A stretch of 56,486 nt of DNA from Chryseobacterium daeguense DSM 19388 (GTDB taxonomy: Bacteria; Bacteroidota; Bacteroidia; Flavobacteriales; Weeksellaceae): assembly GCF_000430825.1 (NCBI RefSeq), contig NZ_AUMT01000001.1, positions 1 through 56,486 of the forward strand, given 5' to 3'. A model generated the notes under the pieces. It made no database searches and was not told the origin of the DNA. It saw nothing but the letters and a program-made list of their open reading frames with translations. Position 1 is the first letter of the stretch, and every line of letters starts with the position of its first letter. The translations under genes were made by a program, and so were the position numbers. This document shows, one piece after another, positions 16,773 through 24,573 of this stretch.

Positions 16773-16997
16773 ATGGATAAAATAGATTCCCTAATCCTAA
16801 GAAGTCAAAACCTTAACGAAAGGTGTGAGACTTTTCAAAGCAAGTTAGACCATGCCATTACAGTAAACAAATTACAAGCACAGAGATTATCACAATATGA
16901 ACTTGAACTAATAGCAATAAGACACGAACACAGATTAATATCCAAAAGAATCAAACGTCAAAATTGGTGGTTCAAAATCTTAAAATTTCTCAATTAA
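16773..16997 (+). CDS. Small coiled-coil protein with C-terminal hydrophobic patch
   Basis: A 74-aa protein, mostly coiled coil (FQSKLDHAITVNKLQAQRL), ending in a basic and aromatic segment (RIKRQNWWFKILKFLN) that could bind membrane or nucleic acid. Function unknown. Confidence 0.55.
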   Translation: MDKIDSLILRSQNLNERCETFQSKLDHAITVNKLQAQRLSQYELELIAIRHEHRLISKRIKRQNWWFKILKFLN

Positions 16998-17009
16998 AAT
17001 AAATATAAA

Positions 17010-17306
17010 ATGAACAAAGAACTTAAAAAATCAGAACGATTTTATCACAGAATTCTTCAAGATGCGAAAATGGTTTGCAAACCAAAGAAGAAAGAAGGTG
17101 TTTTGACTAAAAAGCCTACTTGGAGAAAGTCACAATTATCTGAAAACCACGGACAGCAAAGCCGCATTGTTACAGCATATTCCAGCAAAAAGGAATTTAA
17201 GAAAATGAAACTTAAAAATGCTGTTAAAAAGGGATTTCCTGTTGTGGAATTGGGACAGGTGTACGCTGATAAAGGTGGTGTAGTTCATCTACAAAGTGAA
17301 ATGTAA
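17010..17306 (+). CDS. Small basic hypothetical protein
   Basis: A 98-aa, lysine-rich protein (MVCKPKKKEGVLTKKPTWRK) with a more hydrophobic C-terminus (GFPVVELGQVYADKGGVVHL). The charge suggests nucleic-acid binding. No family recognised; it is in the early operon ahead of the coiled-coil recombination-associated gene. Confidence 0.55.
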   Translation: MNKELKKSERFYHRILQDAKMVCKPKKKEGVLTKKPTWRKSQLSENHGQQSRIVTAYSSKKEFKKMKLKNAVKKGFPVVELGQVYADKGGVVHLQSEM

Positions 17307-17335
17307 AACTGTATAAACGATAAAAATCAAACTAA

Positions 17336-18475
17336 ATGAGTAACCTATTACAAATCGACCAATTCGATGCCAAGCAGCTTCCAGAGCTGCAGGGAATGAA
17401 AGAAAAACAACTTCAAATTGTCAAAGAAAATCCATTTGTGGAAATCGTTGATAATAAAACCTACGAAGAAGCAAAGAAAGCAAGAACAACGCTTGTTACT
17501 GCAAGAACTGAAATTCAGAATCAAGACAAATTAATTGCTTCAAAAATCAAAAAATTCCGTGAAGCGGTTGCCGGGGTAAGTGAAGAACTTATTGCTATCA
17601 CTAAACCACACGAAGACAAACAACAGTCTGAGGTTAAAAGATGGGAAGAAATTAAAGAACAGGAAAAACAAGAAAAGTTGCGACTGGAAGAAGAAAGGAA
17701 AGCCATCATTAAAAATTCTATCAACTTAACAATTAATTGCGCACTTGAAAAAATCAACAAACTTTCCTTTGATACTATTGATTCATTAAAGATTGATTTT
17801 GAACATGGGCTTTACAAAACGGATCTCGTACAATTTGAAGAATTTGAACTGGATTTCAATGAAAGATTAATCCAGGTTAAAAATGCCTTTTCATCTAAAA
17901 TCAAAACTCTTGAAGAAGCAGAAGCGCAAAGACTTGAAAACATAAGACTGCAGGAAGAAAAGGCAAAGTTGGATGCTGAAAAGGCTAAAATCGAAGCTGA
18001 TCGAAAGACAGAAGAAGAACGTGCAAAAAAGGAACGTGAAGCGTTAGCCACTGAAAAAGCAAAACATGAAGCAGAACTAAAAGCCAAAGAAGAAGAAGCG
18101 CGAAAACTCCGAGAATCAGAAGAAGCGAAGTTGAGAAAGGAACGTGAAGACATTGAAGCTGAAAAAGCTCGTTTGGCAAAAATTGAAGCTGATCGCATTG
18201 CTAAAGAAGAAGCGGAAAGAAAGGAAAAAGAAGATGCAGAACGTGCAGCAAAAGAGAAAGCCGAAGCAGAAGCAAAGGCGAAAGCAGAAGCGGAAAGACT
18301 TGAAGCCTTAAAACCTGAAAAGCAAAAAGCTGTTGAGTTCTTACAAAGTTTACAATATTCAGGTACTGATCCAGAAATAAAAGACGAAAAATTAAAAGCT
18401 GAATTCATCAGATCAATGGAAAGAATTCAGGATGCAATTTCTGATTCAATTTCAGTAATAAAAAATTTCAAATAA
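17336..18475 (+). CDS. DUF1351-like coiled-coil recombination-associated protein
   Basis: A 379-aa protein. The N-terminal ~100 residues (YEEAKKARTTLVTARTEIQN, QDKLIASKIKKFREAV) resemble DUF1351-type phage proteins found beside recombinases. Residues ~115-330 are a long, highly charged coiled coil rich in K, E and A, and a short globular tail follows. It precedes an ssDNA-binding candidate and the YqaJ exonuclease, so a part in phage recombination is likely by context. The antisense frames under the coiled coil are artefacts of its composition. Confidence 0.65.
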   Translation: MSNLLQIDQFDAKQLPELQGMKEKQLQIVKENPFVEIVDNKTYEEAKKARTTLVTARTEIQNQDKLIASKIKKFREAVAGVSEELIAITKPHEDKQQSEVKRWEEIKEQEKQEKLRLEEERKAIIKNSINLTINCALEKINKLSFDTIDSLKIDFEHGLYKTDLVQFEEFELDFNERLIQVKNAFSSKIKTLEEAEAQRLENIRLQEEKAKLDAEKAKIEADRKTEEERAKKEREALATEKAKHEAELKAKEEEARKLRESEEAKLRKEREDIEAEKARLAKIEADRIAKEEAERKEKEDAERAAKEKAEAEAKAKAEAERLEALKPEKQKAVEFLQSLQYSGTDPEIKDEKLKAEFIRSMERIQDAISDSISVIKNFK

Positions 18476-18490
18476 TAAAATCATAATACG

Positions 18491-18925
18491 ATGTCAAACG
18501 AAAATCAAAATTCAGAACAAAAACCGGAATTATATCCAAAGAACGGTGAAATCACATTTATCATGCCTTCAACAAATGCCATTGGTGCATTAAAGAATGC
18601 TGACACTAACAGAAAGTTAACAGTTTCATACCAGAAAAAGGAAGAATGGATTGCTGAACAAGGAAAGCCAGTTGAATGTTTCTTTCTTGGATTTAAAGAA
18701 GCAACAGACGGCAAAGGAAACACTTATTTCCTTGCAAAATTACACGATGGAGCGAAAGCCTTTGTTGCAGGTCAAACAGTTCTTGTACAAGCTTTAATGA
18801 ACACGCAAATCGGTCAAGGTGTTAGGATCACTTGTACTGGATCAACAAAAACAACAGGTGGAAATGATATTCCATTGTTCGATGTTGATGAATTAAATAT
18901 AAATCTTTTCGACAATGCTGACTAA
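18491..18925 (+). CDS. Putative ssDNA-binding protein of the recombination module
   Basis: A 144-aa protein ending in an acidic tail (DVDELNINLFDNAD). The middle is beta-rich (PVECFFLGFKEATD, TYFLAKLHDG, QGVRITCTGS), compatible with an OB fold, and acidic tails are typical of SSB-like proteins. It overlaps the YqaJ exonuclease gene by 11 bp. The assignment rests on composition and context. Confidence 0.5.
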   Translation: MSNENQNSEQKPELYPKNGEITFIMPSTNAIGALKNADTNRKLTVSYQKKEEWIAEQGKPVECFFLGFKEATDGKGNTYFLAKLHDGAKAFVAGQTVLVQALMNTQIGQGVRITCTGSTKTTGGNDIPLFDVDELNINLFDNAD

Positions 18926-19640
18926 AGATAACATTGTTGTTGATTTTGAAGCACTAAGAGCCGAACACGAGGCGGCTCTTGCTTCAATTGAAAGAACTGC
19001 AGAAGCTGAAAAGAAACGAGAAGAATGGTTTAAATCAAGGCTTGGAAAGTTTACTTCTTCTGATCTGGGGAAATTAATGACTTATGAAAATAAGATCAAC
19101 GAGTTACCAAAGGGCGCATTGACATATGTAGAAGAAAAAGCCCTTGAAATCCTTACAGAAGGACAAAGTGTAAAAAGATTCTCCAATGATTCAATGGATC
19201 GTGGAAATGAAAAAGAACTTGAAGCAGTTGCAGTATTTGAACAAAAGTATGGTGTTAAATGTTATGCAACAGGAGAAAATCAAGAATTTGTTGAATTGTG
19301 TTCATATTTCGGAGGTACACCAGATGGTTTGATTGATGTTGATGACATGATTGAGGTGAAGTGTCCTGACTGTAAAACTCATGCTTTTAGGGTTAAGAAG
19401 ATCAAGAACCAACAAGATTTCAAAGAGCATGAGAAAGATTATTACTGGCAGATACAAGGAAACTTTTTAGCAACCGGACGAAAGAAATGTTACTTCATTG
19501 ACTATGATGATCGATTTACAAAAAAAGAATTACAACTCCATGTGGTCGAAATTCATAGAAATGAAGAAGATATTCAGAAAATCAAAACCCGCCTTAAAAT
19601 GGCAGAAAAACAAAAACAAATCTTTTTAAACAATTGGTAA
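18915..19640 (+). CDS. YqaJ-family viral exonuclease
   Basis: A 241-aa PD-(D/E)XK exonuclease of the lambda Exo/YqaJ type. It digests one strand of DNA ends to make ssDNA for annealing. The motifs are in order: TSSDLGKLM near residue 47, DRGNEKELEA (Glu102), GTPDGLID (Asp137), EVKCP (Glu147, Lys149) and YYWQIQGN (Gln181). It acts with the neighbouring putative ssDNA-binding and NinB-like proteins. No classical RecT/Bet annealase was found in the operon. Confidence 0.88.
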   Translation: MLTKDNIVVDFEALRAEHEAALASIERTAEAEKKREEWFKSRLGKFTSSDLGKLMTYENKINELPKGALTYVEEKALEILTEGQSVKRFSNDSMDRGNEKELEAVAVFEQKYGVKCYATGENQEFVELCSYFGGTPDGLIDVDDMIEVKCPDCKTHAFRVKKIKNQQDFKEHEKDYYWQIQGNFLATGRKKCYFIDYDDRFTKKELQLHVVEIHRNEEDIQKIKTRLKMAEKQKQIFLNNW

Positions 19641-19641
19641 T

Positions 19642-20178
19642 ATGAAACTAAATATAACAATAGATCTTGATGATTTATACACAGAATATGATGATTATGA
19701 GAATGGAACATCATTAAATGATATAATTCTTTCCGATCTAAAAAACCAAGTTACAAGGGAATTGAAAACATTGCTTGGTGATGACATAAAGTCAATGAAA
19801 GATCAGGTATTGAAAATTGTTCAGGAAGAAATCATTAAGATTTCAGATACGAAAATTCCAATCATTGCAAAAGAGATTATTTCAGAGACCTTTTTCAATT
19901 CAGACTATAAAGTTAAAAAATATGGTGATGAATTTACTGTAAAAGAGTATGTGGAGGGCATCATAACAAAGAAAGATCAATTAGCAAAAGAATCTGTTGA
20001 AAGTTACCTTGATTCACTGTCGAAAAAGAATCTTGATGAAATGAAGAAAACAGCTGATGTTCACTTTAAATCAATCAAAGACAAATATGATTTACTGTTC
20101 GCTTCTCAAATTGTTACCAAACTTGGAGAAAAAGGAATGTTAAAAGAAGACGTTGCAAAACTTTTATTAGACAATTAA
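19642..20178 (+). CDS. Hypothetical helical protein of the recombination operon
   Basis: A 178-aa, mostly helical, charged protein beginning with a short beta strand (MKLNITIDLDDLY) and continuing with long helices (LKDQVLKIVQEEII-like and DSLSKKNLDEMKKTADVHFK). It starts one base after the exonuclease stop. No recognised family. Confidence 0.6.
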   Translation: MKLNITIDLDDLYTEYDDYENGTSLNDIILSDLKNQVTRELKTLLGDDIKSMKDQVLKIVQEEIIKISDTKIPIIAKEIISETFFNSDYKVKKYGDEFTVKEYVEGIITKKDQLAKESVESYLDSLSKKNLDEMKKTADVHFKSIKDKYDLLFASQIVTKLGEKGMLKEDVAKLLLDN

Positions 20179-20180
20179 TT

Positions 20181-20627
20181 ATGATTTTCGATACTTCCAT
20201 ACCTGAAATGAAAAAGAAAGCAATCAACAGAATAAAGCATTTACTTGATAAGAATGCAAAGATTGAGGTTTTGGAAAAAAAGAAAAACCGGACCTACAGT
20301 CAAAACAATTATTTGCACTTAATCCTGGGATGGTATGCACTGGAATATGGTGATACACTTGAAGAGATAAAACAAGAGCATTTTAAAAAGATTGTAAACC
20401 CAGGAATTTTCAAAACTGAATTCATCAACAAAAAAACTGGCGAGGTCCGCGATCGGTGGAGAAGCACAAAAGAACTCAACACCGAAGAAATGTCACTTGC
20501 AACTGAAAGATTTAGAAACTATTCAATGAAGACTTTAAATCTGTACTTACCAGAACCAAAGGACATTGTTTATCTGGAAGAAATCGAAAATCAACTTGAA
20601 CAACATCAAAACAAAATTTATTTATAA
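20181..20627 (+). CDS. NinB/Orf-like recombination mediator
   Basis: A 148-aa protein with the pattern of lambda NinB (Orf): RTYSQNNYLHLILGWYALEY, then EVRDRWRSTKELNTEEMSLA, FRNYSMKTL and YLPEP near the end. Lambda Orf helps load recombinase on SSB-coated ssDNA. The context beside an exonuclease supports this. Similarity is at pattern level only. Confidence 0.6.
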   Translation: MIFDTSIPEMKKKAINRIKHLLDKNAKIEVLEKKKNRTYSQNNYLHLILGWYALEYGDTLEEIKQEHFKKIVNPGIFKTEFINKKTGEVRDRWRSTKELNTEEMSLATERFRNYSMKTLNLYLPEPKDIVYLEEIENQLEQHQNKIYL

Positions 20628-20631
20628 AATT

Positions 20632-21336
20632 ATGCCTAATCATATCAAAAACAGAATCACAATCATTGGTGATTACAACAAAGCTAAAGAAGTATTCAAT
20701 AAATACTCAACTCATTATCCAGCGACTTTATATAAAGCGTATGACGGTACAATCGTTTGCAAGAAAAAAAATCCAAATGAATTTTCTGTCGGTTGGTTTA
20801 ACCCTAAAGATGGAACATTTAGAACACGTGAAACAGAATCTTCAATTGGTCTTCCTGATGAATGGGAATTTGAATTAAAAGAATCATTCAATCATTTTCC
20901 AGACTTTGAAAAAATTATTCTTCCTCCAAATGATCCGGCATATCGTGATGAACCAAATCAAGAAGTTGCAAGAAAAAGCCCTAATTGGTGGCATACATGG
21001 AATGTTAAGCATTGGGGAACTAAATGGAACAGTTACGATTGTGAAGAAGAAAGTTACAATGTTTTCACATTTGAAACTGCCTGGGGTGGTGTTCCTGAAT
21101 TAATTCAAGAGATCAGCAAACAAAATCCAGAAACTGAAATTCACTATGAATATGCAGATGAAGATACAGGATATAATTGCGGTTCATATAAATTCTTAAA
21201 CGGAGAAATTACACATCAATCTATTCCAGTCGGAGGTTCAAAAGAAGCCTATGAATTAGCCTTCAAACTAAGACCACATTACAAAGAAGGTTATGTTCTG
21301 AAAGGTGACAATTATGAGTATGAAGATGAAGAATAA
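20632..21336 (+). CDS. DUF1281/Api92-like phage protein
   Basis: A 234-aa protein starting MPNHIKNRITI, the usual opening of the DUF1281/Api92-like ferredoxin-fold proteins of phages and plasmids. Later segments also fit (NWWHTWNVKHWGTKWNSYDC, FETAWGGVPELIQEIS). Function unknown. An upstream in-frame start at 20566 overlaps the previous gene; the ATG at 20632 agrees with the family start. Confidence 0.75.
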   Translation: MPNHIKNRITIIGDYNKAKEVFNKYSTHYPATLYKAYDGTIVCKKKNPNEFSVGWFNPKDGTFRTRETESSIGLPDEWEFELKESFNHFPDFEKIILPPNDPAYRDEPNQEVARKSPNWWHTWNVKHWGTKWNSYDCEEESYNVFTFETAWGGVPELIQEISKQNPETEIHYEYADEDTGYNCGSYKFLNGEITHQSIPVGGSKEAYELAFKLRPHYKEGYVLKGDNYEYEDEE

Positions 21337-21354
21337 TTTAAAATAATTCATAAC

Positions 21355-22107
21355 ATGAAAAATAAATTGGAAACCAAACACCAGGAAATAAGATTCATCA
21401 CATCAGATCTCAAAGAAATGCAAGGGATGTATCTGGCAAAAAGATTATTAAGAACATGGAATGAAGATTTTGTTGATGAAGATAGTGGCGAGGTTGTTTC
21501 GATAGAACGTAATGAAATAATTCTTGACATAGGAACTCTTTTAGACAATCACAACTTACAGATTATAGATTTTCATTTAAGTTCTGGTGATATTACAGGA
21601 GTTGAAGTAAGCAACCAAAAAAGGGATGGAATATTTTCAGATGAATATTTAACCTCAACATGGTGTGTTACTGCAGTAATCGGAGGTAAAAAGAAGAATA
21701 TTTATATGTATGCGAATTCAGTATTTGTTGCATTGGATATTGCCAAAGACTTCATTGAACAATCTTATCCCGGTCACTTTGGAATTGCAGGAGTGAAGGA
21801 ATTAAATAATGCTGTTCTAATCACTAATGTTTCACAGGAAAATGATGGTGAATTGAAATTCTATATGATCGAAGTTGAAATTGAAAAAGATGAACATTCA
21901 TACAACAACGGTTTTATTGTAAAAGCATTAAACGCTGAAAATGGAAAAGCATTAATTGAAGCCTTTTTAACCAATAAATTCAAAGAGGAAAATGATATTG
22001 GAGAATTTCATTTAACACTTCAATCTGCAAAAGTGATTCCGTGTGAAGCTGTCATTGATTCGGTTTTCTGTTCAAAATACCTTGAAACTGAAAAAGCAGA
22101 TGGATAA
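21355..22107 (+). CDS. Hypothetical early protein
   Basis: A 250-aa protein of mixed alpha/beta composition with no family I recognise (EVVSIERNEIILDIGTLLDN, WCVTAVIGGKKKNIYMYANS, KALIEAFLTNKFKEENDIGE). Two stretches (about 100-140 and 185-215) look like a repeated beta-alpha unit, so it may be a tandem duplication of a small domain. It is followed after 2 bp by an HNH gene. Confidence 0.6.
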   Translation: MKNKLETKHQEIRFITSDLKEMQGMYLAKRLLRTWNEDFVDEDSGEVVSIERNEIILDIGTLLDNHNLQIIDFHLSSGDITGVEVSNQKRDGIFSDEYLTSTWCVTAVIGGKKKNIYMYANSVFVALDIAKDFIEQSYPGHFGIAGVKELNNAVLITNVSQENDGELKFYMIEVEIEKDEHSYNNGFIVKALNAENGKALIEAFLTNKFKEENDIGEFHLTLQSAKVIPCEAVIDSVFCSKYLETEKADG

Positions 22108-22109
22108 GT

Positions 22110-22376
22110 ATGGAAAAACACACAAAGGTTTACCTTGAATTTTTTCCTTCTCATTCTGGGTTCTACCATTGCGAAATATGTCATAAACAAGCAACCGAGA
22201 TTCATCACATTCAACGGCGATCGGAGTTCGGGAGCAAAACAAAGCATTTGCAAGATCAAATTGAAAATCTTATCGCATTGTGTAGAACCTGCCATGAGAA
22301 AGCACACGCTAATATTTACACAAAGGAATTTCTAACAGAAATACACCTAAAAACAATGAAAATCTATGAAAGTTAA
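22110..22376 (+). CDS. HNH nuclease-domain protein
   Basis: An 88-aa protein that is little more than an HNH domain: CEIC (Cys21, Cys24), EIHHI (His32/33), ENLIALCRTCHEKAH (Asn53, Cys58, Cys61, His62, His66). The two CxxC pairs bind a structural zinc. Its position in the recombination region fits a Holliday-junction or general endonuclease better than a homing nuclease. It overlaps the next gene by 11 bp. Confidence 0.75.
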   Translation: MEKHTKVYLEFFPSHSGFYHCEICHKQATEIHHIQRRSEFGSKTKHLQDQIENLIALCRTCHEKAHANIYTKEFLTEIHLKTMKIYES

Positions 22377-22575
22377 AGATATAAAGCTAAACGAAGAAGT
22401 AATCATGAATGGCTTTAAATACATCTACAAAGGTGTAAATAAAATAAGAATGTCAGGTTACTGGGTGCAGAAGATTGTTTTCAAAGGTTTGGAAAATGTT
22501 CCAGACAAACATTTTGATCTTCCGGTTGGCAATATGGCAATTAAAGATCTAAAAATTGAAATTGAAACACAATGA
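22366..22575 (+). CDS. Small hypothetical protein
   Basis: A 69-aa beta-rich protein (KDIKLNEEVIMNGFKYIYKG) without recognised family, overlapping the HNH gene by 11 bp. The next 70 bp before the replication gene hold no gene. Confidence 0.55.
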   Translation: MKVKDIKLNEEVIMNGFKYIYKGVNKIRMSGYWVQKIVFKGLENVPDKHFDLPVGNMAIKDLKIEIETQ

Positions 22576-22645
22576 TAATCCCGAATATCATTATTAGGAT
22601 ATTCATTCCTAAGAAAAACAGAATATTAAAAACTCATTGGTAATA

Positions 22646-23572
22646 ATGAACATTTATGATTTATCTCGGAAATTTTGGGATTTCGCTTTTGAAAATCCTG
22701 ACAAAATAAAACCAAATCATGGGGCGATGTATTTTTTTGCAGTTGAACATTGCAATCGATTGGGATGGAAGGAAAAATTTGGATTTCCAACAGTGATGGC
22801 AATGGAAGCTATCGGGATAAAATCATACAATACTTTCATAAATACATTAAAAGATTTGGTTGAATATGGTTTTATCGAAATGATTGAGAAGTCAAAAAAT
22901 CAGTATTCTGCAAATATAATTGCTCTATCAAATTTTGACGAAGCACATAACAAAGCACTTGACAAAGCATTAATGAAGCACGGAACAAAGCAAAGTGAAA
23001 GCACAGAACAAAGCACAGACGAAAGCATTGATAGTATAAATAAACAAATTTACAATAATACCAATTTACAAATTTACAATAATGAAGCTGTCGCTTCTGA
23101 AATATTTTCAGAAGAAAATCAGGAAGAAATTATTTCAGAAGAAAGTGTTGAAGTAAATCCAGACGAAAATGAACAAAAAGAAAAAAGTTCCGCAAAAAAA
23201 GAAAAAGATAAATATTTCTCAAAAAAAGATTTTAAGAAAAAATTATTAGACCTGGGGGCCACCGAACAACACATTGAAGATTGGTTTACAGTTAGAGACA
23301 AAAAACGTGCTCCATACACTGAAACGGCACTCAATGGATTAACAAACGAATGTGAAAAAAATAATTTCCCCATTTCAGAAGCTGTACGGATATGTGCAGA
23401 AAGCAGCTGGCAGGGTTTCAAATACAAATGGTTAGACGAAAATCAAAAACAATATGGACAATCAAATAATCAAAACGCAAACGACAGATTTAGCAGCAAC
23501 GGAAACGGTTCCGGTAAGATTAACGGGCGGTCAAATCCATTTACCGTTGATGATTTTCTCCAATCTTCCTGA
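22646..23572 (+). CDS. O-like replication initiation protein
   Basis: A 308-aa protein. The N-terminal ~90 residues look like a winged-helix domain (YDLSRKFWDFAFENPDKIKP, FGFPTVMAMEAIGIKSYNTF). A low-complexity linker encoded by the iteron array follows (residues ~95-130), then an acidic linker and a C-terminal helical domain (DLGATEQHIEDWFTVRDKKR, ICAESSWQGFKYKWL) as in phage replisome-organiser proteins. The start chosen is ATG 22646; a TTG at 22637 is also in frame. The last 119 bp overlap the next gene in another frame. It probably binds the origin within its own gene. Confidence 0.75.
   Translation: MNIYDLSRKFWDFAFENPDKIKPNHGAMYFFAVEHCNRLGWKEKFGFPTVMAMEAIGIKSYNTFINTLKDLVEYGFIEMIEKSKNQYSANIIALSNFDEAHNKALDKALMKHGTKQSESTEQSTDESIDSINKQIYNNTNLQIYNNEAVASEIFSEENQEEIISEESVEVNPDENEQKEKSSAKKEKDKYFSKKDFKKKLLDLGATEQHIEDWFTVRDKKRAPYTETALNGLTNECEKNNFPISEAVRICAESSWQGFKYKWLDENQKQYGQSNNQNANDRFSSNGNGSGKINGRSNPFTVDDFLQSS
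22938..23027 (+). repeat. Iteron array, probable phage replication origin
   Basis: Eight copies of AAGCA, four of them as ACAAAGCA, begin at 22941, 22953, 22965, 22976, 22988, 22999, 23011 and 23023, spaced 12, 12, 11, 12, 11, 12 and 12 bp. The mixed 11/12 spacing breaks the codon register, so the array is not just a peptide repeat. Immediately after it (23041-23085) is an AT-rich stretch with two copies of caaatttacaataat. Iterons plus an AT-rich region inside the O-like gene resemble lambda ori. Confidence 0.7.
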
Positions 23573-24431
23573 AATATACAAACTTGAAATTGAGCATCCA
23601 TTGTTCAAAGACAGTGGAGAAAAGAAAATTGATACTTTAAATAAAATTGTGAGAATGCTGGGGGTTCAGTTCAAAGATGAAAAGGATAGAAAAGATTCAG
23701 CTGCTGAATGGGTTTTGTTCTGTCAGGATTTCAGATTAACCGCCCCGGAAATTGTTGAAGCATACACGATGGCATTGAAAAAGGAGTTGAAAATATTTGA
23801 TGAAAATAAAGCATACAAGAGTTCAGAATATGAAGGTGAATTTATCAAAATATACCCAAACCTTTCATTGATTACTGCAGGAGAAATTTTGAATGCTTAT
23901 ATCGAGCACAAAAGAATTGACAAACAATGGGAAATAGGTAAAAAAGCAATTGAAAAATATTTTGATACTCCTGTTGAAGCAACACCGGAACAAAGAAAAG
24001 CAAGAAACAAAAAACTTTGGGAAGATTTAAAAACCTGTGTATCTGAAAACAAACCATGTATTCACGCTTCATATTTCTACGAACGATTGATAAAAAAAGG
24101 ATACTTCAAAAACTTTGTAGGAAATACAAACGCTCAATGGATATTGATTAAGAAAAAGATGTTGGAATTGCTTGAACAAAGTGAAGTTTCAAAAAAGCAA
24201 AACAAAATAGTAAATGCAGTGGAATCAAACCATATCAGGATGTTTTGCAAAATGAAAGATTATCAAATTCCAGAAACATCATTGTTTGCTTTTAATCTAT
24301 TTTATCATAGAGCTGTTTCAAATGTAAAAAATGATTTGGTCTATAATCATGTAAAGAAGCTGATTAAAAAGAATTCTGATGAAACCGGAAATGAAATGTC
24401 TGATTCAAATATATCAGAAGAACAGAAATGA
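23454..24431 (+). CDS. Replication-associated helical protein (possible helicase loader)
   Basis: A 325-aa mostly helical protein with no recognised motif (RMLGVQFKDEKDRKDSAAEW, YPNLSLITAGEILNAYIEHK, RAVSNVKNDLVYNHVKKLIK). It follows the O-like gene, so a helicase loader role analogous to lambda P is possible, but nothing in the sequence proves it. The first ATG gives a 119-bp overlap with the O-like frame; ATG 23550 would reduce it to 23 bp. Confidence 0.6.
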   Translation: MDNQIIKTQTTDLAATETVPVRLTGGQIHLPLMIFSNLPEIYKLEIEHPLFKDSGEKKIDTLNKIVRMLGVQFKDEKDRKDSAAEWVLFCQDFRLTAPEIVEAYTMALKKELKIFDENKAYKSSEYEGEFIKIYPNLSLITAGEILNAYIEHKRIDKQWEIGKKAIEKYFDTPVEATPEQRKARNKKLWEDLKTCVSENKPCIHASYFYERLIKKGYFKNFVGNTNAQWILIKKKMLELLEQSEVSKKQNKIVNAVESNHIRMFCKMKDYQIPETSLFAFNLFYHRAVSNVKNDLVYNHVKKLIKKNSDETGNEMSDSNISEEQK

Positions 24432-24573
24432 AAAGAAGCCTGGCAAGCTCGTATTCGATGAACTTGGATATTATCACCAATTCTTTGATGAAGAAATGAC
24501 AGTGAAAAAATTTTCAGAAGCTCACAAATTTCAAAAAGAAACTAAAGAGAAAACAAACAAAACGAATTTATGA
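24379..24573 (+). CDS. Small hypothetical protein coupled to the methyltransferase
   Basis: A 64-aa protein (GKLVFDELGYYHQFFDEEMT). It starts inside the preceding gene, and its stop overlaps the methyltransferase start as ATGA, which supports its being translated. No family recognised. Confidence 0.5.
   Translation: MKPEMKCLIQIYQKNRNEKKPGKLVFDELGYYHQFFDEEMTVKKFSEAHKFQKETKEKTNKTNL

Noticed and set aside
17812..18408. 198-codon serine/alanine-rich frame on the minus strand
   Set aside because: It is antisense to the Lys/Glu/Ala coiled coil of the 17336 gene and is a composition artefact; the same holds for minus frames at 46650-47104.
22938..23027. CRISPR-like array
   Set aside because: The repeated unit is 5-8 bp with 11-12 bp period and lies in a gene; there are no spacer-length intervals or cas genes.
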